A DNA stretch of 64,000 nt from Dolomedes plantarius. Lineage: Eukaryota > Arthropoda > Arachnida > Araneae > Dolomedidae. A program made the position numbers and the translations under genes. Numbering within the stretch: position 1 is the stretch's first letter; each line of letters opens with the position of its first letter. The notes beneath the pieces were generated by a model, which worked only from the letters and a program-made list of their open reading frames with translations, did not search any database and had not been told where the DNA came from. The DNA lies in NCBI GenBank assembly GCA_907164885.2, contig OU015496.1, forward strand, positions 138,247,034 through 138,311,033, in the 5' to 3' direction. Below, in pieces: positions 39,478-52,910 of the stretch.

Positions 39478-39845
39478 CATTCGGGATCAAGTCAGCCTAG
39501 TGGTCCGAAGCCCAACGCACCCCTCAGGCGGTGCGTTGGGCTTCGGACTGAGGGTGCACTGTTCGAATCAAGACGAGCGCCATTCAATACCTTCGTGTCT
39601 ACGCCGGGTATGAACATGTTAAATCCATGACTCGGAAAGTTTTACCATGTGGTCAGAGGGAATGCAAAGGTAGAAGCCCTCTAGATGTCGTCCCGGGAGG
39701 TTCTCGGTCAAAATTGAGGTAGCACTTGTCTATGTCGGACCCCTAACCTTGTGGTGCCATTGTAAACCGGAGCCGTATTCTTCTGCCCCCAGCCATGTAT
39801 AGATCTAGTTGGCATTTTCCGGCCAAGGGACATACGTCACAACAT
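39478..39845 (+). mobile_element. tRNA-derived SINE, copy S3, with internal hairpin
   Basis: A-box-like 'gtcagcctagtggt' at 39491-39504 and B-box-like 'ctgttcgaatcaa' at 39559-39571 frame the tRNA-like head. Between them lies a perfect 19-bp inverted repeat (39503-39521 and 39530-39548) with an 8-base loop. The core 'cttcgtgtctacgccgggta' (39593) is shared with S1, S2 and S4. The tail ('cttgtggtgcca', 'aaccggagccg', caagggacatacg) matches that of S7 at 59.7 kb. Confidence 0.8.
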
Positions 39846-41017
39846 AAGAACAACACTTAATTAAGCCTTCTGAGAGGATAACTTTTTATTTCCACAACTG
39901 AATATTTTAAAAAAAACGCTCTTAAGAAGACGTCCAAAGCAGCCATCTTTTTCAGTACGCTACTTACAGATCGCACGTCATTGCAGCAAGAAATTTCACA
40001 GCATATAGGCTCCTATTACAAACCCTTGTTTTCGACCATTGCTCGTTTCTGTCTTATGTGGATGTATATATTTTTTGCTAGTCCTATTAAGCAAGTGTTG
40101 TTTTTATAGCAGAACTTATATAGTATTTTCAACTTTAAAACCAACTAACCTATTATAAATGAATGCATGTTACACTTGAGAATGTCCATTCGTAATGTCT
40201 CAATCAGCATTAAATTTCTACGTTTCAAGTTAAACAGTTTGAAATGAAACCTGATACATCTTGCAACTCTGTTTATAGTGAGTCAGCTGACTGTGAGTCA
40301 AATAATTTAATTCGTTTAATTTAGAAATTATGCCATATACATATAAAATGTTAAATTTTAAGCATGTAAAACGTAAAATATATTGAAGTTCGTGACTACC
40401 AGTTTTATTTAAGAATATAATAATATTTAAAAATTGAATTAAAAATTATTGAAAGTTGTCAACAATTGGTTAATGTTTGCTGGCTGTTTTTCTCTCGGTG
40501 GCAGGGCAAGTTAATTTCTTCGTATTTTCGGAACACAGAAATTTCGAAATAAAAGTTTTATTCAGCCCAAGATTCACACTCAAGCTTAAATGTCTTGGCA
40601 TATGTTGCTACCAGATTTGAGAGTAAAATTTTCTTCATTAACTGTCACACACTCAGAAGTTATTTATTATAGTCCATAGAATAAAATTAAATTTCAGTTT
40701 CTTATGACAAATATCTGAAAATGTAACTTTCAATATAATATCATAAGGAGAATTATGCGAGTTTCACCATACTATTCATAACAGCCTGGAAATCAGCCAA
40801 GTTTGGGGGTAAATTATTAAATGGTGTTTGATACCCGGTCAGTTAACAACAGTCAGCAACAAATCGTAAAAGTTATTTTTGCTGTTGTTTTTGTTGTTTT
40901 TCAATGTCAAAACCTTTGAGCCCAACTCCAAATTTCTGAACTACCTCCTACTATATCCAATACATGCAGTGCTCCAGACACGGCTTGATATTGCGACTAA
41001 GGTATTTTAGGGTTGGC
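39846..41017. other. Unassigned AT-rich DNA
   Basis: No recognisable feature; a (GTT)n-like patch at 40880-40900. Confidence 0.5.
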
Positions 41018-41250
41018 CATACTGATGAATATGCTGCTGATATATGTTGAGATATATGTTGCTGATATATGTTGATATATGTTGATGAATATGTTAAGAT
41101 ATATGTTGCTAATATATTTCCATATATGTTGATGAATATGTTTCTTATATATGTTGATATATGTTGATGAATATGTTGCTGATATATGCTGAAATAGGCT
41201 GATATATCTGATGAATATGTTGCTGATCCTGCTCATGAATATGTTGCTGT
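41018..41250. repeat. Minisatellite, 'gatatatgttgatgaatatg' units
   Basis: About ten imperfect units mixing 'gatatatgtt', 'gatgaatatgttgct' and 'gagatatatgttgct', with an irregular period around 12-27 bp. The minus-strand frame across it (His-Ile-Ser-rich) is a by-product. Confidence 0.88.
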
Positions 41251-42002
41251 CATAATTTAGATCGAGCACCTTTAGAGGGGAGGACATCTTGGGGGCTCAT
41301 ACCCTCCTACAAACCTTAATGGGACAAGGGACATTCAACCTCGAATTCTTTAATTTTTTTAGCACTGTATACAGTATGGTAATAACTAATATTCTTTTAA
41401 ACACCCTTAGAATTCAAAAGCAGGATTTTTTGGCAGAATAATGCCTGTTTTTCAAATATTTTTTCAAAAATTCTAGCATTTTTCAAAATGTTCCATGCAC
41501 ATTCCATACCATTTAAGAACCTTAATTTTTTAATAAGTTTACCATTATATATATAAAGATAATCCTGCGTTGGTTTATTTTATGTGTGAATCTAAAGTTG
41601 TGAATGTAAATTTTTTAAAATCTACCCGTTATTTTTATAGTTTTTGCATGTCTTTACTTTATTTCAAGGTCTATAAATTTGAAAAATATTTGTGGCTTCA
41701 AAGATTTATACACAGTTTTGTAACAAATACTTCAATTAACAACCTGAGAAATTTTGAAAAAAATCGGGTAAAAATTAATGCACATGGGTCATTTTGAAAA
41801 TACTAGCATTTTTGAAGAATATTTTGAAAAAACAGGTCCTTTTTCTTCCACAAAATACTTATTTGTGAATTTTAAGTGTCTTCAGTATAGTCAAAAAGAA
41901 TATTAATTATTATTGCTTTGTATATAATACTACATTACTCAAGAAAAATATTGAAACTTTAAATGAACGAAGTTAAAGGACCCTTGTCCCCTTAAGGAGG
42001 GA
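41251..42002. other. Unassigned AT-rich DNA
   Basis: Two weakly similar 'ttttgaaaa...ctagcatttt' patches (about 41460-41480 and 41795-41820). No frame of interest. Confidence 0.45.
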
Positions 42003-42180
42003 TTATCTAGCCTGTATATTTAACATGCCCATGCACGGCGTAGACACGAGAGAATCTTTGGCACTTGTAGGGAATCGTTCCGAACCCCCTCGATACTGAA
42101 TTCCGACGGACTAACCACATGCTCCGGGCATGCTCTATCATACAACTTAAAGACATGTTATAACCCTTTTGCATTATATC
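42003..42180 (-). mobile_element. tRNA-derived SINE, copy S4
   Basis: On the minus strand: A-box-like region 'catgtggttagtccgtcgga', B-box-like 'gggttcggaacgattccc', then the core 'ctctcgtgtctacgccgtgc' and gggcatgttaa. It ends near 42003. Confidence 0.78.
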
Positions 42181-43133
42181 TACAAGCAATTTAGCTTAAT
42201 ATACTACTGAACTATCCTCTCTCCACTATCTTTCCCCCAGTGTAATAGGAATACAGAATTCTTTTCTTACTTGTATGCATTTCAGGGAATATTAATAACA
42301 GTTCCCTAACGTTTCCATCTACCCGAAGAATGAAAAAAATACTTTTATTTTTTTCAACGCAAATTGCTACAAGTATAATATTTCTAGAAAATCCAATCAT
42401 TTTCTCTAATTTTTATCTACTAAGTTTTCACCGCATATATGAAGAACATTGCATAGAATCCCCTTCTACGAAATTTTCTATTTGCTTGTCTTTCGTGAAA
42501 TGTCATATATCATAATAATTACACGAAAACCATTAAAATTAAACTAATGAAAGCCTAGCGTCTAACTTTCATCGCATTTGATATCTAAAGAAAAATTTAA
42601 GTAGATGTGTCAAAAGAATATGATCTTGATATATTACGAAGCTGTAGCTTTTAAAAATCATTTTCCTTGTTTAGAACGCTAGTAATTATTCTTTAACGAA
42701 ATGTAACTTTATAAGAAATAAAGTATCTTTTGCATAAAATGGATTTTCAAGCAAAAAATCTTTTCAATTACTTAGTCATTACTTAAATTAATGACGACCG
42801 GAAAACTTCTTCATAAACATATTCAAAATATGATATCTTGTATTTATGAATATTTCTTACAGAAAATAAGAAATATTACTTATTTTGTAAATTTTCATTC
42901 TTATGAAATGAAATATTTCAGGTATAAGCATTCATTTTTTTAAGTTATGAAACAGAATTATTTCTCTCGTGTTTATTGTTATAGAAGAGTCATATTCGAT
43001 GTTATTATATTTTCATAAAGCTGCAAACTTTAGTTAGAATTAATCTAATTTATGGGTTAACAGCAAAGTAATGTACTCTTTTAAATATATTCTGCATAAT
43101 TCAACCCATGTTTCAGTTTTATAGTAAATTACG
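42181..43133. other. Unassigned AT-rich DNA
   Basis: Nothing recognisable; short overlapping frames on both strands at 42212-42515. Confidence 0.5.
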
Positions 43134-43300
43134 TTATGAAGGAAGTCTGTGAAAATAGGACTTCCTCATGTCGCATGGATAGATTACAGGCCTTGAGGCT
43201 TGGAAACCTGGTTTCGACTCCCAGTTCTTGCAGGCAGTAGTTAAAGTGACTACCAGCCGCTGGAAAGGGAAAATGATGAACTGTTGGACCTGAACATATG
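43134..43300 (+). mobile_element. tRNA-derived SINE-like, copy S5 (different body)
   Basis: B-box-like 'cctggtttcgactcccag' at 43208-43225, with an A-box-like 'gcatggatagattacagg' 40 bases upstream, matches tRNA promoter spacing. The body after the head differs from S1-S4, so it belongs to another subfamily or tRNA source. Confidence 0.55.
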
Positions 43301-43879
43301 ATAAATATTCATCGTTGAAAAAAAATTTAGTTTCGTGGAACATTAAAAGGACATTTCGTGGAACATTTTGTGGAACATGGTAAATTAAAAGAATTCTAAC
43401 TTCGATATTTAAAGACTCGGTTTTGACTCCTTTTCCTGCCAGAAGGTCGAGAAGAGTTCGTTTTTATACATATTTAGGTTCGCTCTCAATAACGAATTTG
43501 AAATGATTACATCAGTTATAATACTGCTATTAACTCAATAAAGCACATGATTTCCCTTTGCTACTCTTTTACATTTTATAGAGTTAATTCAATCCCATTT
43601 TAAAGCCCTGAAGTCATGGTTTAACTGTTAAATATTATGCATTACCAGCAACATCCTACAGAGAACATTATGACCTATATGCCGAAGCTAACGTAACAAA
43701 TAAAGGGATAGAAATTGTTCCTGAATGATTATGATACAATAGTTTCACAAAAACGAGATCAAATATCTAGCTAGTCTTACGTTATGTGGATCTTTTTTCA
43801 TTTTTTAGTAAGAAATAAAAATAAATAAAAGAAGGTTTTGTTACTTATACGCATTACTGTTTTACGTATTTTATATGCG
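43301..43879. other. Unassigned DNA
   Basis: A short duplication 'cattttgtggaacat / catttcgtggaacat' at 43352-43378. Otherwise nothing. Confidence 0.45.
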
Positions 43880-43945
43880 GCCCAAAATATTTCCCCTTCC
43901 GATAATGCGGCCCAGGCAAGCCAAAAAGTTTGGACACCCATGGAA
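43880..43945 (+). mobile_element. hAT-type terminus fragment
   Basis: gcggcccaaaat...gcggcccaggcaagccaaaa, then agtttggacacccatg. This closely resembles the ends of widespread hAT elements (complement of CA-GGGTGTCCAAACT with repeated gcggccc). The rest of the element is not recognisable. Confidence 0.5.
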
Positions 43946-44069
43946 CAGATTGCTGGTCTCGTTTGTTGATATCTGAAAGGATTAACGGATGTGCTTTTGC
44001 CCTGTTCCCGGAACTATGCCAAGTAATAAAACTAATTAGCACAAGTTTTCTAACAGTGACGTAATTTAA

Positions 44070-44550
44070 GTACTATGGTTGTCATCCGCGGCACCTTTAC
44101 AGCACAGCGGTACGTCGACGATTACGCCATCCTCGGCTTACATTTCAGCGAAATAATGACCGCCTGCACACGGCGATAGTTTCTACTGCTTGTCTTCGTG
44201 CTTGCCCAAAGCTACCTTGGCCAGCAAGGTCACCGGATCTCATCCCCATTGAGCACTTTTGGAGCATTTTGGGCATTGCCATCCAACCAGCTCGGGATTA
44301 TGACGATCTAACGTGCCAATTGGACGATATCCCGCAGGAGGACATTCGCCACTTCTATCAACCGAGCCGAATAACTGCTTGCATAAGGGCCACAGATGGA
44401 CCAATACGTTAATGAATTTTTCACTTTGTGAAGCTCTTTCTCTTGAATAAATCATCCAATTTTTCTCAAATTGTTATTATTTGCTTTTCTATACATATAC
44501 ATCACATCTACCGATTTTCGTCTCATTTGGATAACTCCTACTTGGTGTGT
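44070..44550 (+). pseudogene. Tc1-like transposase, C-terminal part and 3' end
   Basis: In successive frames: VVIRGTFTAQRYVDD (44078), then NNDRLHTAIVSTACLRACPK, where the usual catalytic DNARPHTA has become NNDRLHTA, then an open stretch LPWPARSPDLIPIEHFWSIL ... DDLTCQLDDIPQEDIRHFYQ, ending SRITACIRATDGPIR and a stop at about 44410. SPDLIPIEH holds the third catalytic residue (E). About 30 residues around 44120 are missing. The trailing 'aataaatcatccaattttt' and 'catttggataactcctactt' match the usual 3' region of this Tc1 group. This is a different lineage from the copies at 0.9 and 10 kb. Confidence 0.85.
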
Positions 44551-45639
44551 CTCTTTATTTAACTTCTTTTTTGCCTAAGAGCCTATGTAGTTGTTTAGAG
44601 ACGTATGACCTTGTTATGAACGTAGTGACCTTGATATATTTTCTAAACCTTATTATCACAATTATTCAAGATTTATCAACATATCGCATTTGCCAGGCAG
44701 GTTTCACTGAGATTTTTACAATTTTGTTTATGAAATATTCAAAATATTTATAATAAATTTTAATTTGTTAGATAAAATTAATTGCAAAAAGGATAAAATA
44801 TAATTTTTGTTAAAAAATATTTGAGTTACCCTTAGGAATTTTATAATTTCCTTAATATTAAAAAATCATACTCAGGCAGCACAATGAAAACGTAAAAAAT
44901 ATGCTCCAAAATTAGTGAATATCCACTTTAATTAAAATACCCATGGCAGCATTACAACAATAACCGGATTTTTTGCATGACCTATAAACAGTTCCTACAT
45001 ATGAATAAAATTCTTAACTACATGTTCTTGGAGAAGCATGCAGGATATAAATTAAGAAAACCGAGTAAAAAATCATAAAACAATTTCATTATCCATCTTA
45101 ATTAATATCAAAAAGAATATAACTAAGTAAACTTACTTCCGACTGTAATTACTTGGGTCTATATGTAAAGAAGTTAATTAACTGCCGAACATGATGTCTA
45201 CTTTCCAGATGCTAAGGACATTCCGGATTTCATCGTAAGCAAATTTATAACATTTTTTTTTCTCAAATCATTATAATTCAACGATTCTGAAGGCATGTAT
45301 CATTGTTGAAATAAAGTTAATATTGATTATTGCATTTTCCAGTAACAAATTTCAATGAAATAATTAATTTGAATTTTGGTTTTAGAAATTTTCATTCTGG
45401 GTATTGAGTGTTTTAAACAAGTTTAGAATTTTCTTTTCAGAAGGTAATTATCGGTTTCTATTTAGGTGGGCAGAAATCATTTCTCTTTTTCCTTTTACTG
45501 AGATAATAACTGTAAATATACATAGATGTAAAAATTAGTATTCGATTTTTAACTTTCACCACTTCTAAGGAAATGTGTAGTACTGAAAATTCAAAACATA
45601 GATGTTATTCAAACGTTTTCATTTTTTGAACAGTTTAAC
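44551..45639. other. Unassigned AT-rich DNA
   Basis: No repeat partner or recognisable frame. Confidence 0.5.
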
Positions 45640-46085
<446 letters not shown>

Positions 46086-46287
46086 TTGGATATAATACAG
46101 TTTATATTCACAGGACTTGAGCAGAGCAACTGAAATTAAATTAAACTACATGTTCATACTTAATGTATGTCCGACATTTAAATAAAATTTTTTGGAATAA
46201 TTTTATTCCCCCGTTATGCAAAATATTATTATATAGTTTGATGTTAATGGTAACTAGACTTAGTAATATATATTGTAAGATACAGAA

Positions 46288-46470
46288 AGGTCGTCCACAT
46301 CGTAGAGGAGTTAACACCTCGAACTTCCACTTTATGGGATCGAATTCGAATCCCGGATAAGGCATGGCCTTCTCGTGTGGTTCCCCTTAGCCAACAATAT
46401 CCAACAATAGCCAACAATAGCCAACAATATTGCATAGTGCAGGGGAAGTCCTCGGGATAAGATGCCTACC
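46288..46470 (+). mobile_element. tRNA-derived SINE-like, copy S6
   Basis: 'ggtcgtccacatcgtagagg' then 'gaattcgaatcccggataag' (B-box-like at about 46340-46359). The body contains 'agccaacaat' repeated four times (46389-46430). Different body from S1-S4. Confidence 0.55.
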
Positions 46471-47629
46471 ACATTGGGAAATAAAAGTTACAAAAAGTTG
46501 GGCAACTGAATAATTAGTTAATGTTACCACAAATGCACAGTGTCGACTGCAGTTGAGTTTTATTTCTTTTAAGCAGATAAATCTGTCTTTCGATTAAAAA
46601 ATTATGCATATTTTTAATTGGCACATAATCCCAAATTCCTTCAGAATTTTAATGTTTTTATTCATTTCCCTATCAAAGCCTTTTGAATATAAGCCTTAAA
46701 TTAATCCTCAGTAAAAAGTATTTAGGAACTCAATTTTTTATTTATTTCGGTCGTAATTACTATAAGTATAATATATTAATTATTCCTTAACGTTTGTTTT
46801 AGTATGACATTTTTGATGTAAAACCAGAGAATAAATTTTTCTTATTATGGTCTCAAAGAATATTAATACATTACATATTGAATGAATACCTTCAGTATTT
46901 TTTTTATTCTGCCTAATACTTCACAAGAATTTAAGACTAAAAAGCGATGAACACCAGAAGTATCAGTCACATGTAATTATGCCTTCTATTTTCTTTTAGA
47001 GCTATTAACTTTATTTGACACCACTGAAAATACTGCGAATGTCAGTTTAAATCGTTAGAGTTTAACTTTTCAGCTTATAGAATTCATTATTAGCAGGGGA
47101 AATATTCATTCTTGAATCCTTTCAAAAGTATGTGATTCATGGAGATATCCTTTAATAGTGCTAGGAACTAGATAAAAATTACGTTTTCCTCCAAATTTTC
47201 AAATTGCAAGTCAGTTTCAAAAGATTACATAAGTTTTTACTTAGATGTCTTTTCAGCCAATAATAACCACTTGTAAGAATACTTATAACGAACAACATTG
47301 GTATTTATGTCTACTGTTTGTAAAACAACCTCCTAGTAAGAACAGAAAATTTCACTAGGGTGCTGGAGATCAGTGTCTTGACAACCAAAACGTCCTTTGA
47401 ATAGGATGAAATCTCAAAGTGCGAATCCTGTTCAGCCCATAAGTCTTCATCTTCAAAAGTTTAACCAGACTTTCTGGTTAACTTCAAAGTAAGTCTTCGT
47501 TTTCCATAGGTATCATCTTCTTGGACTGTAAATTTTCTACCATACGCGATATAAACAATGGTTCTTTATGAAATGGGCTGATTGACTGTACTTGTGGCAG
47601 TCGCTGGTAAAATTTTGGAAATATTATCC
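46471..47629. other. Unassigned AT-rich DNA
   Basis: Nothing recognisable. Confidence 0.5.
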
Positions 47630-47910
47630 ATTACGAATTCCTTTCCCTCCTGCGCACTCATCGGTACTCATACAAGTAGAGGAAATTCTTGAGGTTTCGA
47701 CTGCGCAGTACAAACCTTGAGGATTTCCCCCGTCGTGTGTGAGGAAGCCTTGAGACTGTACAGTCCCGGAAATCCTTATTGAAATATGTGTGCGTGTATT
47801 GTACGTGTGCGCAAGAGGGTTCGGTTGAGGAAGTCTTGCATACTTTTCCCTCGAGGATTTCCAGCAAGTATATTACCACCCTCATGCCTTGCTGAGAAGC
47901 TCATAGCAAG
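47630..47910. other. CpG-rich patch with imperfect palindrome
   Basis: Clearly richer in G, C and CpG than its surroundings. 'ggaaattcttgaggtt' (47682) pairs imperfectly with 'aaccttgaggatttcc' (47713). 'cgaggatttcc' recurs at 47852 and 'ggaaatcctt' at 47767. The minus frame 47885-47658 is open for 75 codons but unrecognised. Could be a promoter, a hairpin RNA, or an old SINE or LTR piece. Confidence 0.35.
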
Positions 47911-48595
<685 letters not shown>

Positions 48596-49611
48596 GGAAC
48601 GAGAGAAAAAATATATTTAGAATATTTAGGAGCTCCAAATTTATGGGAGTGAAGACCTCCCTTGGGGCCCTGCGAAAGAGGAAAGTCCGCAAATAACCTT
48701 AAGCTTTCCAAAAGCCTCTCGCAACCATGTTGACCACATAAGTGAAAGAGGAATAAATTCCCTATAACACGGAAGGCAAAGAGAAATATTTCCCTATAAC
48801 AAATAAACTAACCCTCCTCTTCAAATTTCGAATGTATAAAGTCACCTTCTTCGTCTAGAAATGGGAAACGATCAGCAAAATATCATGGAGAAATCCTTTC
48901 AAAACTTATTAAGTGTGAGTTCGCTTAAAATTTTGCAGGGGGATTCCTGTCTTCTAATGATAGAGAAGGCCCCTGAATACCTTCTGATTTTAATGTGAGA
49001 GGCCATTTTACCTGTTATATTAAATAGTATATAAGTTTATTATACTTTTCATGAAAACTATTCACTGGTTTGGGTGCTATTATTTTCTTTTAAATGTTTA
49101 CCACATTAAACACATATAAACAGTAAAACAGATGAACTATGCTGCTACAGAATATTTCATTAATTATAATTATAGCATCAACAATGTAAGATTAGATAAA
49201 CACAGTGAGAGACGGGTAATCTTATGCACGTATTATATGTGATGCAGTACTTGTGTACTCGTAAAATATATGTTATTTAACGCGAATAGGGCAGTAACAT
49301 TTACACAACACTATTTTTTCCCAAAATAAAAAACAAAATTTAGCAAAGCAGAAGATTGCAAAATCCGAAAGATTTCTCTCGAAATTAATGACTGCAATCT
49401 CGGGAATAGTGAAATCAAATAAAATTACATCCCAAAAAGGCCAGTGACGAAAGCATAAATATATAAAAAATTTTAACCATAACGTGGTAAAATACGCCGC
49501 CTGTATTCTGTGAAAACTTTATGCTGAAATATTAATTTTTATTTCGTGCACATGAAAGAAAATATTTATGCATTTCCATCGTTTAACTGTAACTGTATAT
49601 GTGATAATATT
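48596..49611. other. Unassigned DNA
   Basis: A moderately GC-richer patch at 48640-48730 without recognisable content. Confidence 0.45.
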
Positions 49612-49640
49612 AATATATATATATATGTATATATATATAT

Positions 49641-50430
49641 AGCTGAAAACCAGCTCTTCGCTACGGAGTACATTCAAATTAAATACAACGGTCAATGTAT
49701 GCAATTAATGCCAAAAAAATAAATATATATATATATTTATTTATATTAAATACGATGACCAATGTATACAATTGATGTAAAAAAAACAAAAATTTATATT
49801 TATAAAAAGATCGTAAGGGATATTTTTATAGACACAATAATGTAGAAGAAAATATTCAAATTAAATCCCATACTAAGGGACATACTAAAGAATATAGTAC
49901 GGTTAATATAGTACAGTTTGAGGAACATATCTTTTACTGTAATTTAACATTTTTTGGGATAATGTCCAATCGTCTGCCGCATTAGCAAGGGAAAAAATAT
50001 TTTTTGTCTATTTCATTGTTATGGACGTGACGATAAATTTATTTAAAGTGCCAGAAAAAGAAATCACATGATCAGCATTTAATAAATTAAATTCTAAAAT
50101 TTAATCTTTAAAAATTCACCAAAACTCAGAAAATGGAGATAAAGATTCGATAAAGATTTCATTTTAAAGGAACTTTTATGATCTTTCTCGTGATATAAAT
50201 TTCATAACCCTCAAATTATTATTTTAAATGCAAACTTAAAAAAATTTACTAAAACAGCTTAAAAATTTAATTTTAAAATATCTAAGAAGAATTTTTCAAA
50301 AATCTTTCTTAGAGCACCCCTACACTATAAGAAGAATCGCCATGCAAAATTTCAGCCCTTCAGGTCCATCGGTTTGGTCTGTGCGTTGTATGTCAGTGAG
50401 TCAGTCAGTTACAGAACTGTTTTATATATA
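49641..50430 (-). mobile_element. Helitron family A, copy 4
   Basis: On the minus strand the 3' end reads ...ctccgtagcgaagagctggttttcagctat, so the usual CTAG is mutated to CTAT (only key bases matter: hairpin region at 49650-49670). The 5' end stops at tatataaaacagttctgtaa (50430) without the TC. It is close to copy 1 in sequence and carries the same internal 'gtgatcagcatttaata' block. The TA run at 49610-49640 borders its 3' end. Confidence 0.78.
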
Positions 50431-50816
50431 ACAAATAAAAGGAAATGTTCTATCTCTGGCGCCATTTTCATACTGTTCGTGTTTAGTAAAATAATGTCTT
50501 TTTTGACGTATGTTTTATCCTTTTGGGTTTACCGTACAACTGTAAGCATTAAGGTATCTCTGCCTATATTCGGATCCCTTTTATCTCAAAAATATACACT
50601 ACCGATTAAATGCATATATTATAGTTCAAATCTGATATAAAATAATGAAAGCAAATATAATTTTTATAAAAATTTCACAGCATTTTAAAATATAGGGTAT
50701 TTTTGATAAAATTTTAGTACAATTTAGTGTTTACACCACAGATCTTACACACAATTCAACTCAATATATTTTAAATTTCGTTTATAGTATATACTAATGT
50801 GCAACAAAACTGCATA
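50431..50816. other. Unassigned AT-rich DNA
   Basis: Nothing recognisable. Confidence 0.5.
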
Positions 50817-51260
50817 GTAGTAGAGTGCTTCTAACTTTTATTTAGGGGTGGGGGCGGGAGTTTAATTCAGTTAGGGCCCTCCTCCGCGCATTGACTGCCG
50901 GACGGTCCTTAAAATATGAAATATTATGATTTTTTTTAAATTGAATAATAATAGAATTGATCTTTGAGTAGTATTCAAAAGTTATAGAATGATAAAAAAT
51001 AAATATAATATAAATAAAATGAGAAACAAATTCAGCATCGAATAATTGTTATGGATCATATCGTTGTTAAAAACTATGTTAAAGTTAAAGACATAATTGG
51101 AATCTTCAGTTTCACAGTTTGAAAAAGCGGGAAAAAACCAACTTTCTTAAAAGTTTTCTACAATTTTCCGATATTAACTGAACTTCTACTAACGTTTTAA
51201 TTTATTTCATGTTAAGTTGGGGGTTAAGTTACCCCCCCCCGACGCTCTACGCCTATGCTT
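50817..51260 (+). mobile_element. MITE-like repeat family N, copy 1
   Basis: Ends are inverted over about 17 bp: 'gcatagtagtagagtgc' (50812) and the complement of 'gcataggcgtagagcgtc' (51258). Landmarks are 'gggccctcctccgcgcattg', 'gaattgatctttgagtagta' and 'tcagtttcacagtttgaaaa'. A diverged direct copy lies at 54043-54460. No coding capacity. Confidence 0.75.
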
Positions 51261-52814
51261 ACCTGTTTTCTGAAGTAAAAGTTTTGCAATATTTTCAAAA
51301 ATCATTGAAATACATCAAAAACGTGAAAAGACATTGATTTTTTATTTAAATTTATGTTTCCCTAAGTGGAGGTACTTGTAGCATGATTAAATTAACACAT
51401 ATAGCTTAGTTTTGAGGTCAAAACATAGTTAGTAATATGTAAAACACTACTGAAAAATTTCATTGAAATATATTGAAAAATTTTTTTAATTATTAGCTTT
51501 CTCGCTTACGAAAATAACTGAAAAATTAGTTTTCTGGAAAATTCATTTAAACATGCTACTTCCGTTCTTTTAATATCGCATTCGGGTTATCAAATTGGCC
51601 ATCAATTCTTACCTATTAATCGCACGAATAAAAGTAAAACAGTTTTAGAATCCTAAAATATTTGATTTAGAAATATATCAATAAAAAAATTTCAAAGTTT
51701 TACACCAAAATACCCATTTCAACTTAGGTAACTTGAAGCACTGAAACTTTCAAATAATAGGGTTCTAGTTTTGGGCATTTCCTCTACATGGAGAGAAATC
51801 AAACAAATTACGAAAATACTCACGACAATGCATATGTTACGCACACATTCATTTATAAAAAGCTTCATGAATCAGTTCTCGAGAAAATTAGGAATGGAAA
51901 AAAATATTTTATTCTCAATTTAATAGCGTTTTGCTGATTAATCGGGCACAGCAGATATTGATTCCGAAATGATGAATTAAACGGATCCCCCTATAATTCA
52001 TTCCATCAAAACTTCATTTAAAATCAGCCACTCGAAATATCCGAGAATTGCATCGATTTCTCATTATCATTAATCGTCCTGCATTGTTGTAAAAAAATGA
52101 CTCTTGTGGTTTATTCGACCACAGAATATAAGACTACCATTTGTTACCTAATTACTGCCCGGTGAGATTATAAAATGAATTGTTTTCATTAAACAAATCA
52201 CTATATTAAGCTCAAGGAATTTTTCTTTTAAACTTTATGACAAACCACTGCCATCTAGTGAGGAGATTAATATCTAATATTAACTCCTGCTGGATAATTA
52301 GCATAAATCTCCATATCGTTTAATTATTTAGCTGCGAAAAGAGGGGTTAACACTCGAAGAACTTTATGTTCCATAATGAATCTTTTAATTATTTATAAAA
52401 CTTTAGGATATACCAAAGAAAAAATTATCTCTGAAGACTGATGAATTAGAGGAAATGTTTTATAAATACTAAGTTTTATCTAGGTTTCTCTGCTACTTAC
52501 CTATGTAAATATTTATAGTACTATATATTGAGTCTTTTAATTGGATATATTACAATCACTAAAACAAACTATTCAATAAAAATTGTGTAAAAAATACTAG
52601 GGCTAGTACAAAATTGGTATTTTAAAGGAGTATAAATAAATTTTAAAAATGAGATGGAATTTTACGGTGTTTCCGAAAGCTGTAAATCTAAATTTTGCGT
52701 TGTAAATTTTATTTAAGCATAATAAATATATAACGTAATTAATTGTTTAAAACATTTCAGAAAACTAAATTTAACTAAGATAAACTGAAAATTTAATCCG
52801 ATCTTCCAGTTTAT

Positions 52815-52818
<4 letters not shown>
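51261..52818. other. Unassigned AT-rich DNA
   Basis: Apart from the CTCF-like motif at 52246-52262 nothing recognisable. Confidence 0.5.
52246..52262 (-). promoter_or_regulatory. CTCF-like motif (tentative)
   Basis: The minus strand reads CTCACTAGATGGCAGTG, matching the bilaterian CTCF core (CCASYAGRKGGCRS) at all but the first position. A single motif in 64 kb may be chance or a transposon remnant, since mariner arms here contain gtagatggcgc. Confidence 0.25.

Positions 52819-52908
<90 letters not shown>
52819..52908. repeat. (TA)n microsatellite, 90 bp
   Basis: Pure TA. Confidence 0.98.

Positions 52909-52910
<2 letters not shown>

Noticed and set aside
39427..39630. 67-codon frame
   Set aside because: Lies across the head and hairpin of SINE S3.
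47670..47740. miRNA precursor
   Set aside because: The stem has several mismatches and a short paired core. Without small-RNA evidence it is only an imperfect palindrome.
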